Origin: Hydrogenophaga crassostreae
GTDB lineage: Bacteria > Pseudomonadota > Gammaproteobacteria > Burkholderiales > Burkholderiaceae_C
Length of the DNA: 64,000 bases
NCBI RefSeq assembly: GCF_001761385.1
Contig: NZ_CP017476.1
Span: 2,407,501-2,471,500, forward strand
Direction: 5' to 3'
Position numbers and translations under genes: made by a program. Under the pieces are notes generated by a model, which saw nothing but the letters and a program-made list of their open reading frames with translations, did no database searches and was not told the origin of the DNA. Shown piece after piece: positions 50,408 to 59,425 of this stretch (position 1 is the first letter of the stretch; every line of letters begins with the position of its first letter).

Positions 50408-50898
50408 GGCTTGTTGATCGCACTCAAAATCCAAGCTCCGGTGGCCGCAATGCAGCAATTGCCGTCTGTCGCGGCCAGGAGCTGGGTTCACGGTGCCTGG
50501 CACGAAGCCGTCATCGGTTTACCTGGAAGAGCGGCAGCATCGATGACCGGTATCGAGGGGCTACAGTCATCCAGCTTGGCAGGCCGCAGGTACCCCTTCA
50601 GTTCGCGGTCGAAAGTCAGCTGCTGGAAGGGTTGATCTCACTTTGTGGACCCTGAGCCGCCATTTGGCGGCTCAGGCGCACAGATGGAAAGTAGACTGAC
50701 AATGTTTTCCCTACGCGGGTCCCTTTCAGATGTCGCAACCTCAGCGCCAAGTTCGAAACTTGCCATCGATGATGGTCAATGGCCCAGGATTTTCGGTACG
50801 CACCACTTCAATGGACGTGTCGGGGTTGTCGGGCTGCGCTGAATGTGGATAGTCGAAATGAAAAAGACAGCGTGGGCAAGCAATGCAATACTGCCTGT
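50408..50898. other. gene-free spacer with dispersed scar
   Basis: No gene is supported. The palindromic GCAATGCAGCAATTGC at 50447-50462 is a near copy of 8595-8610. The stretch resembles the other degenerate spacers of the window and separates the recombinase from the second metal island. Confidence 0.45.
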
Positions 50899-51573
50899 AT
50901 GTTCGACTCTGGATTCGGTGCAGTTGCATTGCTGCCGCTCTACTTGGGCCTTTTCGGCTTCATTGAGCCGTGTTCGATCGGTTCGACACTGCTGATGGTG
51001 AAATAGATGGAGGGGCAGTCCGGACGGGACAAGATCGTCCAGATGTTGACCTTCGCCGGCACCCGGGCGATCTTCATCGGTGCGCTTGGTGCCGTCGCGT
51101 CTGGCGTCGGAGCGGCGTTTCTCGGTTTCCAGAAGAGCGCCTGGTTGATCTTGGGCCTGCTCTATCTCGCGCTGGGCGTTGTCTATCTCAGCGGTCGGGC
51201 AGGGCTTCTGATGCGAGGGTTCGGACCCACTCTGAATCGACTCCGTAGCACGCGCGGTGCGGCGGTACTTGGCCTGCTTTTTGGGTTGAGCATTCCGGCG
51301 TGCGCGGCGCCATTGATTTTGGCCTTGCTGGGATTTGTTGTCGCCGATGGAACCAGCGCAATGAATCCGGTCGCAGGGTTTTTGTTGCTCGCCACTTTTG
51401 GACTGGCTTTGTCGCTGCCGCTGGTGGTTGCTGTCTTCTTTGTGCCGGCGCGCTCTCTGCTCGACCGCCTGGCGGCGCTGTCGGTCAGGATGCCCCGATG
51501 GACTGGGGCGCTTTTTGTCCTGCTGGGCCTTTGGTCCATCTGGTTCGGCCTGTTCGTGTCCATTTCGGCGTAG
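50899..51573 (+). pseudogene. CcdA/DsbD-like membrane protein with in-frame amber stop
   Basis: From ATG 50899 the frame reads six or so membrane helices, with FGFIEPCSIGSTLLMVK then TAG (51004-51006), then directly MEGQSGRDKIVQMLTF, TRAIFIGALGAV and LSIPACAAPLILALLGF. The two Cys-Pro sites (EPCS, PACAAP) are typical of the CcdA transmembrane thiol-disulfide carrier. Homologues I recall have an aromatic residue where TAG stands (FLKYLEGK-like), so one base change explains it. Either a dead gene, a read-through product, or two chains that assemble. An internal start at 51007 gives 188 residues. Confidence 0.72.
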
Positions 51574-51600
51574 CGACGGCCAACGAAGCGCATTCATCCC

Positions 51601-51631
51601 TTGACCTTGCCATCGGGGCAAGGTGTATGTT
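51601..51631 (+). promoter_or_regulatory. CueR/MerR-type promoter
   Basis: TTGACC and TATGTT are 19 bases apart, with a perfect dyad ACCTTGCC-N5-GGCAAGGT inside. That is the classical copper/mercury MerR-family promoter. The predicted start point falls about 7 bases after the -10, on or beside ATG 51639, so the mRNA may be leaderless. The only MerR gene in the window is at 29404. Confidence 0.82.
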
Positions 51632-51638
51632 CTTTGTT

Positions 51639-51857
51639 ATGTCTCTGCCTCAACCGCCTCTCCGAAGTCAAGCTTCAAAGCGATTGGACCTCTTGCTCGC
51701 TCAATCCATCAAGCTGGCGATCGAGCAGCGCCTACCTGAAGTCAGTGAAGCGATTCTTTGTGCCCTGGAGGCACACGCCAAAACGACTGCGGATACGACC
51801 CAAGTCGATGCGGCCTATCTACGGGCAACGCGAGCAATCCGGCGCGGCGACCGTTGA
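51639..51857 (+). CDS. small hypothetical protein under MerR-type promoter
   Basis: The 72 residues begin MSLPQPPLRSQASKRLDLLL and are helical (LAIEQRLPEVSEAILCALEA). Family not recognised. The ATG at 51627 lies inside the -10 box and is rejected. AGGAG at 51861-51865 belongs to the next gene. Confidence 0.55.
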   Translation: MSLPQPPLRSQASKRLDLLLAQSIKLAIEQRLPEVSEAILCALEAHAKTTADTTQVDAAYLRATRAIRRGDR

Positions 51858-51890
51858 AGCAGGAGACCTCTCTACTACACGGAAGTGGCC

Positions 51891-52103
51891 ATGGCTGAAG
51901 TCATTCTTGAATCGATTCTCACCTGCCCCGATTGCGGCATGACCAATTTGATGACCATGCCGACCGAGGCTTGCCAGTTTTTCTATGAATGCGAGCACTG
52001 CAAGGCGCTGCTTCGGCCCACGGCAGGGAATTGCTGCGTATTCTGCTCGTTTGGCTCGGTTGAATGCCCGCCCAAACAAGAGCGCAAGGCGTTTTGCAGG
52101 TAG
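51891..52103 (+). CDS. GDCCVxC-domain protein
   Basis: The 70 residues contain three Cys pairs: TCPDCGM, YECEHCKA and GNCCVFCSFGSVECPP. This is the pattern of the GDCCVxC family, with Asn in place of the Asp. In some relatives a Cys of this motif is selenocysteine; here all are Cys codons. The family is linked to mercury and other metal loci; a zinc-ribbon-like metal-binding role is likely. It follows 33 bases after the previous gene under the MerR-type promoter. Confidence 0.75.
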   Translation: MAEVILESILTCPDCGMTNLMTMPTEACQFFYECEHCKALLRPTAGNCCVFCSFGSVECPPKQERKAFCR

Positions 52104-52693
52104 AGATGGGGCGGCATCCTGCAATCTATTTCGACGTCGATCACCATATGACCGGGGCAGCCAGCCCGACCTGCCTTAAAGCTGCCTTCCTGCAGCACTC
52201 GCAACTGGCCGACAGTGGTCGCTCAGCCAGGCATCTCCGAATGTCGGCAATCGTTTAGGCTTGTTCAACACCCGCCCTTCGTCCTGGCGCATCGTGTCGT
52301 GAGTGAGGCTCGCGGGCAGGTGTTGAACAAGCCTAAACGATTGCTGCCGGATAGTGGTCGCACCGTGACAGCACGGTCTGTGTCCGGAAGCAGTCGTCCG
52401 AAGGATACGGGACCTCGCATGCCCTAAGTCCGGTTTCATTTGCACGGCCGATTTTTTGGGCATTCCCCTGCGCAATTTCATCACCGACGTCCTTTGCCCT
52501 TCATTGCGAGAAGTTGCTCTCAAGCCATCACGCCCGCCCGGCCTCCGACAGCTGAAGTTCGGTAGGACCCGTACGCAGACGTCTAAATGAGGTGCGTTCT
52601 TCGGGCTTAGATGCCGGAAATCGCGGTGCATTTTATGGGCGAAGCCAGCCTCAAACTACACGGCCAAAAAATGGGGTCTAATATGCGGAATTC
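52104..52693. other. spacer with long inverted repeat
   Basis: No gene is supported. It holds a 26-bp perfect inverted repeat (52247-52344). The last 100 bases presumably carry the promoter of the cus unit, with no clear MerR or cop-box element. Confidence 0.45.
52247..52344. repeat. 26-bp perfect inverted repeat with 46-base loop
   Basis: The left arm 52247-52272 (GCAATCGTTTAGG ...) is the exact reverse complement of 52319-52344. It could be the ends of a small non-autonomous element, a recombination site, or a long RNA hairpin. No ORF lies in the loop. Confidence 0.85.
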
Positions 52694-53041
52694 ATGCGCT
52701 CATTCTTTGTATTTTTGCTTTGTTTCGTTTTGGCCTTTCAGGCAAGCGCGAGCGCGCACGCCGTTCCAGCCCCTTGCCCTATGGATCAACAAGGTATGCC
52801 AATGGCTTTGGTCATTGAAGCTGGGCTGGGTGCTGGGGATTGTTACAACGATGCTGAGACGGTGGACAAGACCGGCAAGCTCTGCAAAGTAGACACACCC
52901 TGCAGTTCCGGGAACGTTTGCGTTCTTTTCACGCAACACGCATACATTCCCACCACACAGATATCAGGCCCTTTGCCCGTAGCAACTGCACTGATTGCTG
53001 CGGTCGATCCCTCGGTCGTCTGGCGCCCCCCACTTAGCTAA
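52694..53041 (+). CDS. exported Cys-rich protein ahead of cusCBA
   Basis: The 115 residues start with a signal peptide (FFVFLLCFVLAFQASASAHA). The mature part has Cys at APCPMD, GDCYND, KLCKVDTPCSSGNVC, perhaps two disulfides, and a Met-containing MDQQGMPM. No family is recognised. Similar short exported proteins precede Czc/Cus genes. It may bind Cu or sense it. Confidence 0.6.
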   Translation: MRSFFVFLLCFVLAFQASASAHAVPAPCPMDQQGMPMALVIEAGLGAGDCYNDAETVDKTGKLCKVDTPCSSGNVCVLFTQHAYIPTTQISGPLPVATALIAAVDPSVVWRPPLS

Positions 53042-53135
53042 CCCCATGTAATCGCGATGTGGCTACTGACCATTTTGGTCGGCAGTTCTTTGCCCGTGCT
53101 CAAACAGCAGCGCGGGAACTCATCACTCATGGAGT

Positions 53136-54518
53136 TTGCAAGTGCATTCAATTTTTCCCCTGGGGGCTAGCAGGCCCCCCATTCGCTTCGCCTGTCGACA
53201 ATGGCATTGCGGTTTCAGAATCTGCTCAGTTGCTACTCTCTCGCTTTGTGTCGCCAGTTTTTCGGCAGCACAAACGCCCTCAGCCGTGCTGACCTTTGAC
53301 GTTGCAATGGATGCAGCGCTGGCACGATCCGAGACAATAAAGTCCCAGGATGCTGCGACCCGTGCAGCCCGTGAAATGGCTGTTTCCGCTGGTCGCCGGC
53401 CCGACCCAGTGCTGCGCTTGTCATTGAACAACCTGCCCATCGAAGGGCCTATGCGCTACAGCCTGACGGGTGAACGCATGACGATGCGTTCTGTCGAAAT
53501 CATGCAGTCTTTCACAGGAAGCGAAAAACGCCAAGCTCGCAGCTTGCGATACGAGCGGGAGGCGGAGTTCGCATCGTCAACGCGCTCCATGCAGGGGTCC
53601 AAGTTGCTCGCCCAAACCGCTCGTGCTTGGTTCGATCGCTACTTTCAAGAGCAAATGTTGGAGCTGTTGCAGCTGCAACGTGAAGAAGCTGATCGGGTGA
53701 AAGAAGCGGTTGAGTCTGCCTATCGAAGCGGGCGCAGCAGTCAGGCGGATGTGTTGATTGCCCATACCGCTATCGCTCGAATTGATGACCGATTGCACGA
53801 GGCTCGTGCCGATTTCTCCAACGCCAACGCGCTCTTGCGACGATGGGTTGGAGATGTGGCTTCACAACCACTCGGACTCCTACCCAAAATCGACCGTACC
53901 CGCCTGGTCGAATCCCAACTGAACGATGACCTCGACCGACACCCCGACATTGCTGTAATGAATGCGCGCGAGCGTGTGGCGTTGGCCGATGTTGAGATTG
54001 CTAAACAGGAAAGAAGTGCCGATTGGAGTTGGTCTCTGATGTACAGCAAACGGGGCAACCAGTACGGCGACATGGTGTCCCTGGGGGCCTCCATTCCTTT
54101 GCAATGGGATCAAGCCCGAAAACAAGACCGCGAACTGGTAGCCAGATTGGAACGGGTTGAACAGGTGCGGTCCGAACGGGAAGAGATGCGTCGCGAACGA
54201 CTCTTTGAGGTGCAACGCTTGCTCGCTAGTTGGCGCAGCGGCCTCTCCCGATTGGCGGACTACGACAAGACCTTGATTCCGTTGGCGAGCGAGCGCGTCC
54301 AAGCCTTAGAAGCTGCGTTCCGGGGAGGCAAAGCGCCTCTGGCTGCAATTTTCGACGCCCAGCGCATGGTCGTCGACACCCAGTTGGAGCGCCTACGCAT
54401 TCAAAAACAGGCAGCGGCTTGGTGGGCCGATCTTGAATACTTGATTCCTCAAAACCAGAGTGGCCACGGCCCAACGGCCAGTGCGCCAAACCAACCCACT
54501 CAAGAGCAAAAACCATGA
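53136..54518 (+). CDS. cusC: outer-membrane efflux channel CusC/CzcC
   Basis: The 460-residue product contains an N-terminal export segment (VATLSLCVASFSAAQ), although the first 25 residues (basic, Cys-rich) may not be translated and a later start is possible. TolC-type repeats follow: FDVAMDAALARSETIKSQDA, and YRSGRSSQADVLIAHTAIAR for the coiled coil. It forms the trimeric outer duct of an RND metal exporter. Its stop overlaps the cusB start by 4 bases. Confidence 0.88.
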   Translation: MQVHSIFPLGASRPPIRFACRQWHCGFRICSVATLSLCVASFSAAQTPSAVLTFDVAMDAALARSETIKSQDAATRAAREMAVSAGRRPDPVLRLSLNNLPIEGPMRYSLTGERMTMRSVEIMQSFTGSEKRQARSLRYEREAEFASSTRSMQGSKLLAQTARAWFDRYFQEQMLELLQLQREEADRVKEAVESAYRSGRSSQADVLIAHTAIARIDDRLHEARADFSNANALLRRWVGDVASQPLGLLPKIDRTRLVESQLNDDLDRHPDIAVMNARERVALADVEIAKQERSADWSWSLMYSKRGNQYGDMVSLGASIPLQWDQARKQDRELVARLERVEQVRSEREEMRRERLFEVQRLLASWRSGLSRLADYDKTLIPLASERVQALEAAFRGGKAPLAAIFDAQRMVVDTQLERLRIQKQAAAWWADLEYLIPQNQSGHGPTASAPNQPTQEQKP

Positions 54519-56140
54519 ACAAGAAAAATTTGTCGATCTCCCTGCTTGCTGCTTGCGTGCTTGGTGCAAGCGGTTTCGGACTGTACCAACTGGGTCTAAA
54601 GAGTGGAATGACGAACGCGCCGAAGGCCGTGGCTACCAATTCCACAGATTTACCTGCGGCGGCATCCGTCGACCCCTCGACTTGGGGAATACCTGAAGGC
54701 GAAACGGCCACACGCCGCCATATCGAGGCCGGCATCAAAGGAGGCGATGTCGATCCAGTCACGGGTCGAAGCATCCTGTATTACCACGACCCGATGGTGC
54801 CCGGGAAAAAGTTCGAGGCACCTGGTAAATCCCCCTTCATGGACATGATGTTGGTGCCCGCATACGCAGGAGCGCAGGGCTCCGACAACGGCACCATCTC
54901 GGTCAGCCCACGTATTCAGCAGAACCTGGGATTGCGCACCGGCGAAGTCGTCTTTGGCCAGCTTGCATCCGAAATTTCAGCGGTGGGCACGGTGGCCTGG
55001 AATGAGCGGGGTCAATTCGCGGTGCAGGCGCGCACTACCGGCTTTATAGAAAAACTGCACGTGCGTGCGGTGCTGGATCATGTCCGCAAAGGTCAGGCGC
55101 TGCTGGACATCTATGTGCCAGATTGGGTGGCCGTGCAGGAGGACTACCTGACGGCCAGGCGCTTGCAGGGGCGAGGCTTAGAAAACCTGGCCGAAGGCGC
55201 CCGGCAGCGCATGCGACAGGCTGGCATGAGTGAAGCACAGATCGCCTTGGTCGAACGCACCGGGCAAGTACAAGCCCGCATGACACTGGTTGCACCAGCC
55301 AGTGGAGTCGTTACGGAGCTGATGGCCCGAGAGGGCGGCACGGCAATGATGGGCACATCGCTCTTGCGCATCAACGACCTCTCCACAGTGTGGGTGCAGG
55401 CAGAAGTACCAGAGAGCCAGACGGGACGGGTTGCCGTAGGCGCACAGGTTGAGGCACAAACTCCTGCCTTGCCGGGAGAGTTGTTCCTCGGTCAGGTGCA
55501 AGCTTTGTTGCCCGAGGTGAATCCGGCGACTCGCACGCGCAAGGCGCGCATGGCCTTGGCCAACCCCAAGGGCATGCTCGTGCCCGGCATGTTCATGCAA
55601 ATGCAACTATCTGGTGGGCAAGTGCCCCCCACCTTGTTGGTGCCCTCCGAGGCACTTGTGCGCACTGGCAAGCGTACGCTTGTCATGGTTGTGGAAGATG
55701 GGGCATTTCGCCCGATCGAGGTACAGATTGGTCACGAACAGGGGGGGCAAACTGAAGTTTTGACGGGCCTCAGCATGGGTCAAAAAATTGTGTTGTCTGG
55801 GCAGTTCCTTATCGACTCCGAAGCCAACCTGAAAGGCGTGGAAACGCGCTTGTCTTCGACCAATGAGCAGGGACCGACGAGCGCTGCACCGCAGACCTAC
55901 CGAACGAATGCGCTGGTGGAAGCTGTCACCGGTGAAATGCTCACGTTGACGCATCCGGAAATCCCCGCATTAAAGTGGCCGAGCATGACCATGGACTTCA
56001 AGTTGTCCCCGGACGTTGCCTCGCCAAAGCCTTCTGCAGGCAGCGAGATCGATGTCGAATTCCGCATGCAGGAGGGCGAAGCACCGCAAATCATCCAATG
56101 GCGGGCTCGCCAAAGCAAGGTAAAGGGGGCCAAACAATGA
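54515..56140 (+). CDS. cusB: RND periplasmic adaptor CusB with fused C-terminal CusF domain
   Basis: The 541 residues have a signal-anchor, a metal-binding N-terminal segment (YYHDPMVPGKKFE, KSPFMDMMLVPAYA), the barrel-sandwich and helical hairpin of CusB (IQQNLGLRTGEV, TGFIEKLHVR, LMAREGGTAMMG), and then an extra C-terminal domain (about 455-541) with ALVEAVTGEMLTLTHPE and KWPSMTMDF, the W-x-x-M-x-M copper motif of CusF. CusF normally delivers Cu+ to CusB as a free protein. Fusion would fix it in the pump. Overlaps cusA by ATGA. Confidence 0.88.
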   Translation: MNKKNLSISLLAACVLGASGFGLYQLGLKSGMTNAPKAVATNSTDLPAAASVDPSTWGIPEGETATRRHIEAGIKGGDVDPVTGRSILYYHDPMVPGKKFEAPGKSPFMDMMLVPAYAGAQGSDNGTISVSPRIQQNLGLRTGEVVFGQLASEISAVGTVAWNERGQFAVQARTTGFIEKLHVRAVLDHVRKGQALLDIYVPDWVAVQEDYLTARRLQGRGLENLAEGARQRMRQAGMSEAQIALVERTGQVQARMTLVAPASGVVTELMAREGGTAMMGTSLLRINDLSTVWVQAEVPESQTGRVAVGAQVEAQTPALPGELFLGQVQALLPEVNPATRTRKARMALANPKGMLVPGMFMQMQLSGGQVPPTLLVPSEALVRTGKRTLVMVVEDGAFRPIEVQIGHEQGGQTEVLTGLSMGQKIVLSGQFLIDSEANLKGVETRLSSTNEQGPTSAAPQTYRTNALVEAVTGEMLTLTHPEIPALKWPSMTMDFKLSPDVASPKPSAGSEIDVEFRMQEGEAPQIIQWRARQSKVKGAKQ

Positions 56141-59100
56141 TTGCCCATCTGATCCGTTGGTCAATAGCCAACCGCTTTCTGATTTTGATCGCTACCGTGC
56201 TGCTGGCGGCTTGGGGTGTGGTGTCTGTGGCTCGCACGCCGCTTGATGCCTTACCCGACCTGTCGGATACCCAGGTGATCATCCGAACCTCTTGGCCTGG
56301 GCAAGCACCACAACTGGTCGAGAACCAGGTGACCTATCCAATGACCACCACCATGCTCTCGGTGCCGGGAGCGCGGGTGGTGCGGGGCTATTCGTTTTTT
56401 GGTGACAGCTATGTTTACGTGCTGTTCAAGGACGGAACGGACCTCTACTGGGCGCGCTCAAGGGTGTTGGAATACCTTAACCAGGTGCAGTCACGCCTGC
56501 CCGCAGGAGCCACCTCGGCGCTCGGGCCGGATGCGACCGGAGTTGGCTGGGTTTTTCAATACGCTCTGACTGACAAGTCCGGCAAGCTGGACCTGTCCCA
56601 GTTGCGCAGCTTGCAAGACTGGTTTTTAAAGTTTGAGCTAAAGACCGTGCCCGGTGTCGCTGAAGTAGCCACTATCGGTGGCATGGTGCGGCAGTACCAG
56701 GTGGTTCTCGATCCTGACAAGCTGGCCGCATATCGCATTCCCCACAAGAAAGTGATCGAAGCGATTCGGCTCGCCAACCAGGAGGTAGGCGGCTCGGTGC
56801 TGGAAATGGGTGAGGCCGAATTCATGGTGCGTGCCTCTGGCTATTTGCAAACTCTCGATGATTTTCGGGCAATTCCACTCATGACCACCGAGGCTGGTGT
56901 GTCTGTATTGCTGGGCGATGTGGGCCACATACAGATTGGGCCAGAGATGAGGCGTGGCATAGGTGAGTTAGACGGTGAAGGTGAAGCCGTGGGCGGCGTC
57001 ATCGTCATGCGTTCTGGCGAGAATGCGCTGACCACCATCGAAGCGGTCAAAGCCAAGCTCGTTACTTTGAAAGCTAGCTTGCCGCCAGGCGTAGAGATCG
57101 TACCAACCTACGATCGATCAAGACTCATTGAGAGTGCCATCGAGAACCTCAGCCACAAACTTATCGAAGAGTTTGCCGTTGTGGCCGTGGTTTGCGCTCT
57201 GTTCTTGTTTCACCTGCGCTCGGCTCTGGTGGCTATCGTCTCCTTGCCGTTGGGCATTCTGGCGGCATTCATCGTCATGCACTGGCAGGGAGTTAACGCC
57301 AACATCATGTCGTTGGGCGGCATTGCTATTGCCATCGGCGCGATGGTTGACGCCGCAGTGGTGATGATCGAGAACGCGCACAAGCACCTGGAGGAGTGGA
57401 ACCACGAACATCCGGGGCAGCAATTGCAAGGCGAAACCCGCTGGCGGGTGATCGGCGATGCCGCCGCCGAGGTTGGTCCAGCGTTGTTCTTTTCGTTGCT
57501 CATCATCACCCTTTCCTTCGTGCCGATCTTCACGTTGGAGGCCCAGGAAGGCAAACTGTTTTCGCCGTTGGCCTTCACCAAAACCTATGCGATGGCGGCC
57601 AGCGCTGGTCTTTCGGTGACGCTTATTCCAGTGTTGATGGGGTATTTGATCCGTGGCCGCATCCCGGACGAACAAAAGAACCCGCTAAACCGTTGGCTGA
57701 TCGCAATCTACCGCCCTTCGCTGGAGGTCGTGCTGCGCTTTCCCAAGGCCACCATCGCTGCAGCAGTGGTGTTTCTTGTTGCCAGCTTGTGGCCTCTGCA
57801 GCACCTGGGCAGCGAATTCATGCCGCCGCTCGACGAAGGCGACCTGCTGTATATGCCAACCGCACTGCCAGGCCTGTCGGCAGGCAAGGCAGCGCAGTTG
57901 CTGCAGCAGACCGACCGCCTGATCAAGGCGGTGCCTGAGGTTGCCACGGTCTACGGCAAAGCGGGCAGAGCCGCGACCGCGACCGATCCCGCACCACTGG
58001 TGATGTTCGAGACAACCATTCAGTTCAAACCCAAGAGCGAGTGGCGAGCTGGCATGACGCCAGAGAAGATCGTTGAGGAGCTGGACAAGACGGTACGCGT
58101 ACCGGGATTGACAAACATCTGGATTCCACCAATACGAAATCGCCTCGACATGCTGGCTACCGGTATCAAAAGCCCGGTCGGAGTCAAGGTTTTGGGCAGT
58201 GATTTGGCTGTGATCAACCGGCTCACTGGCGAGATTGAACAGGCGGTCAAGCAGGTGCCTGGTGTGACCAGCGCCTTTGCCGAGCGCTTGACGGGCGGAC
58301 GCTATGTGAACGTGGATATCAAGCGGGAACGAGCGGCTCGATATGGGCTCAACATGTCGGACGTGCAATCGGTGGTGGCCAGCGCAGTGGGCGGTATGAA
58401 CGTTGGCGAGACCATTGAAGGCCTGCAGCGCTATCCGATCAATGTGCGGTATCCACGCGAGGTGCGGGATTCGCTGGACCGTCTACGTGATTTGCCCATC
58501 GTGACACCGCGAGGGCAACAGCTTGTTCTGGGTGACGTGGCGGACCTTCGTGTTGAAGACGGGCCGCCTATGCTGCGCAGTGAAAACGCCCGCCTGGCGG
58601 GGTTCGTCTACGTCGACCTGCGAGGACGCGACTTGGGTACAGCAGTGCGTGAGATGCAAAAGGTGGTGGTTGAACAGGTGAAACTACCCCCCGGGTATTC
58701 GGTGTCTTGGTCCGGGCAGTTCGAGTTTCTCGAACGCGCCACTGCCAAGCTCAAACTGGTGGTGCCTTTCACGCTGCTCATCATCTTTCTGCTTCTGTAC
58801 CTGACTTTCAAGCAGTTCGATGAGGCCCTGCTGCTGATGGCAACGCTGCCCTTTGCCTTGGTTGGTGGTATTTGGCTTCTATATGGTCTGAATTACAACC
58901 TATCGGTGGCGGGCGTCGTGGGCTTCATCGCGCTCGCGGGCGTAGCGGCTGAATTTGGCGTGATCATGCTGCTTTACTTAAAGCAGGCTTGGATGGCTCG
59001 CATCGACCAGAACCAAACAAGCGAAGCCGATCTCCTGGACGCCATCCGCGAAGGGGCAGTGCAACGCGTGCGCCCGAAGGCAATGACAGTGGCGGTGATT

Positions 59101-59307
59101 TTGGCCGGCCTGCTGCCCATCATGTGGGGGGTTGGCACTGGAAGCGAAGTGATGCAACGCATTGCTGCTCCCATGGTGGGGGGAATGATCTCCGCGCCGT
59201 TGTTGTCGATGTTTGTGATCCCGGCTGTTTATTACCTGATGCGCCGGCCTCGGCGAAAGTCGCGCACACAAACGCTCACCATATTGGCTCACGGCGACGA
59301 GCATTGA
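56137..59307 (+). CDS. cusA: RND copper/silver pump CusA
   Basis: The start is ATG 56137, overlapping the cusB stop. The 1056 residues are a heavy-metal RND transporter: RWSIANRFLILIATVLLAAW, ARTPLDALPDLSDTQVIIRT, GGIAIAIGAMVDAAVVMIEN (proton-relay Asp) and EFGVIMLLYL. The family's Met ladder and the periplasmic Met triad cannot be fully aligned by eye, but the Met-rich periplasmic regions and CusF fusion favour monovalent Cu/Ag over zinc or cobalt. Proton-driven export across the envelope with CusB and CusC. Confidence 0.93.
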   Translation: MIAHLIRWSIANRFLILIATVLLAAWGVVSVARTPLDALPDLSDTQVIIRTSWPGQAPQLVENQVTYPMTTTMLSVPGARVVRGYSFFGDSYVYVLFKDGTDLYWARSRVLEYLNQVQSRLPAGATSALGPDATGVGWVFQYALTDKSGKLDLSQLRSLQDWFLKFELKTVPGVAEVATIGGMVRQYQVVLDPDKLAAYRIPHKKVIEAIRLANQEVGGSVLEMGEAEFMVRASGYLQTLDDFRAIPLMTTEAGVSVLLGDVGHIQIGPEMRRGIGELDGEGEAVGGVIVMRSGENALTTIEAVKAKLVTLKASLPPGVEIVPTYDRSRLIESAIENLSHKLIEEFAVVAVVCALFLFHLRSALVAIVSLPLGILAAFIVMHWQGVNANIMSLGGIAIAIGAMVDAAVVMIENAHKHLEEWNHEHPGQQLQGETRWRVIGDAAAEVGPALFFSLLIITLSFVPIFTLEAQEGKLFSPLAFTKTYAMAASAGLSVTLIPVLMGYLIRGRIPDEQKNPLNRWLIAIYRPSLEVVLRFPKATIAAAVVFLVASLWPLQHLGSEFMPPLDEGDLLYMPTALPGLSAGKAAQLLQQTDRLIKAVPEVATVYGKAGRAATATDPAPLVMFETTIQFKPKSEWRAGMTPEKIVEELDKTVRVPGLTNIWIPPIRNRLDMLATGIKSPVGVKVLGSDLAVINRLTGEIEQAVKQVPGVTSAFAERLTGGRYVNVDIKRERAARYGLNMSDVQSVVASAVGGMNVGETIEGLQRYPINVRYPREVRDSLDRLRDLPIVTPRGQQLVLGDVADLRVEDGPPMLRSENARLAGFVYVDLRGRDLGTAVREMQKVVVEQVKLPPGYSVSWSGQFEFLERATAKLKLVVPFTLLIIFLLLYLTFKQFDEALLLMATLPFALVGGIWLLYGLNYNLSVAGVVGFIALAGVAAEFGVIMLLYLKQAWMARIDQNQTSEADLLDAIREGAVQRVRPKAMTVAVILAGLLPIMWGVGTGSEVMQRIAAPMVGGMISAPLLSMFVIPAVYYLMRRPRRKSRTQTLTILAHGDEH

Positions 59308-59308
59308 T

Positions 59309-59347
59309 GAGGACGCGGTCCCTGGCTAAGCCAGGGACCGCGTCCTC
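59309..59347 (+). terminator. 19-bp perfect hairpin after cusA
   Basis: GAGGACGCGGTCCCTGGCT is followed, after a single A, by its exact reverse complement, starting 2 bases after the cusA stop. The formal loop is 1 base, so about 18 pairs would form. No T-run follows. It may terminate, stabilise the cus mRNA end, or be a recombination relic. Confidence 0.75.
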
Positions 59348-59425
59348 CTTGCTCTCACATCGTAGGTGGATGGACGGGTTCTACCAGAACCCCGATCCAG
59401 GCTTGCGGTTCTCATGGTGGGTATT

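Noticed and set aside
52247..52344. Integron attC site
   Set aside because: The arms lack the paired core sites expected of attC, and no cassette array or integron integrase is adjacent.
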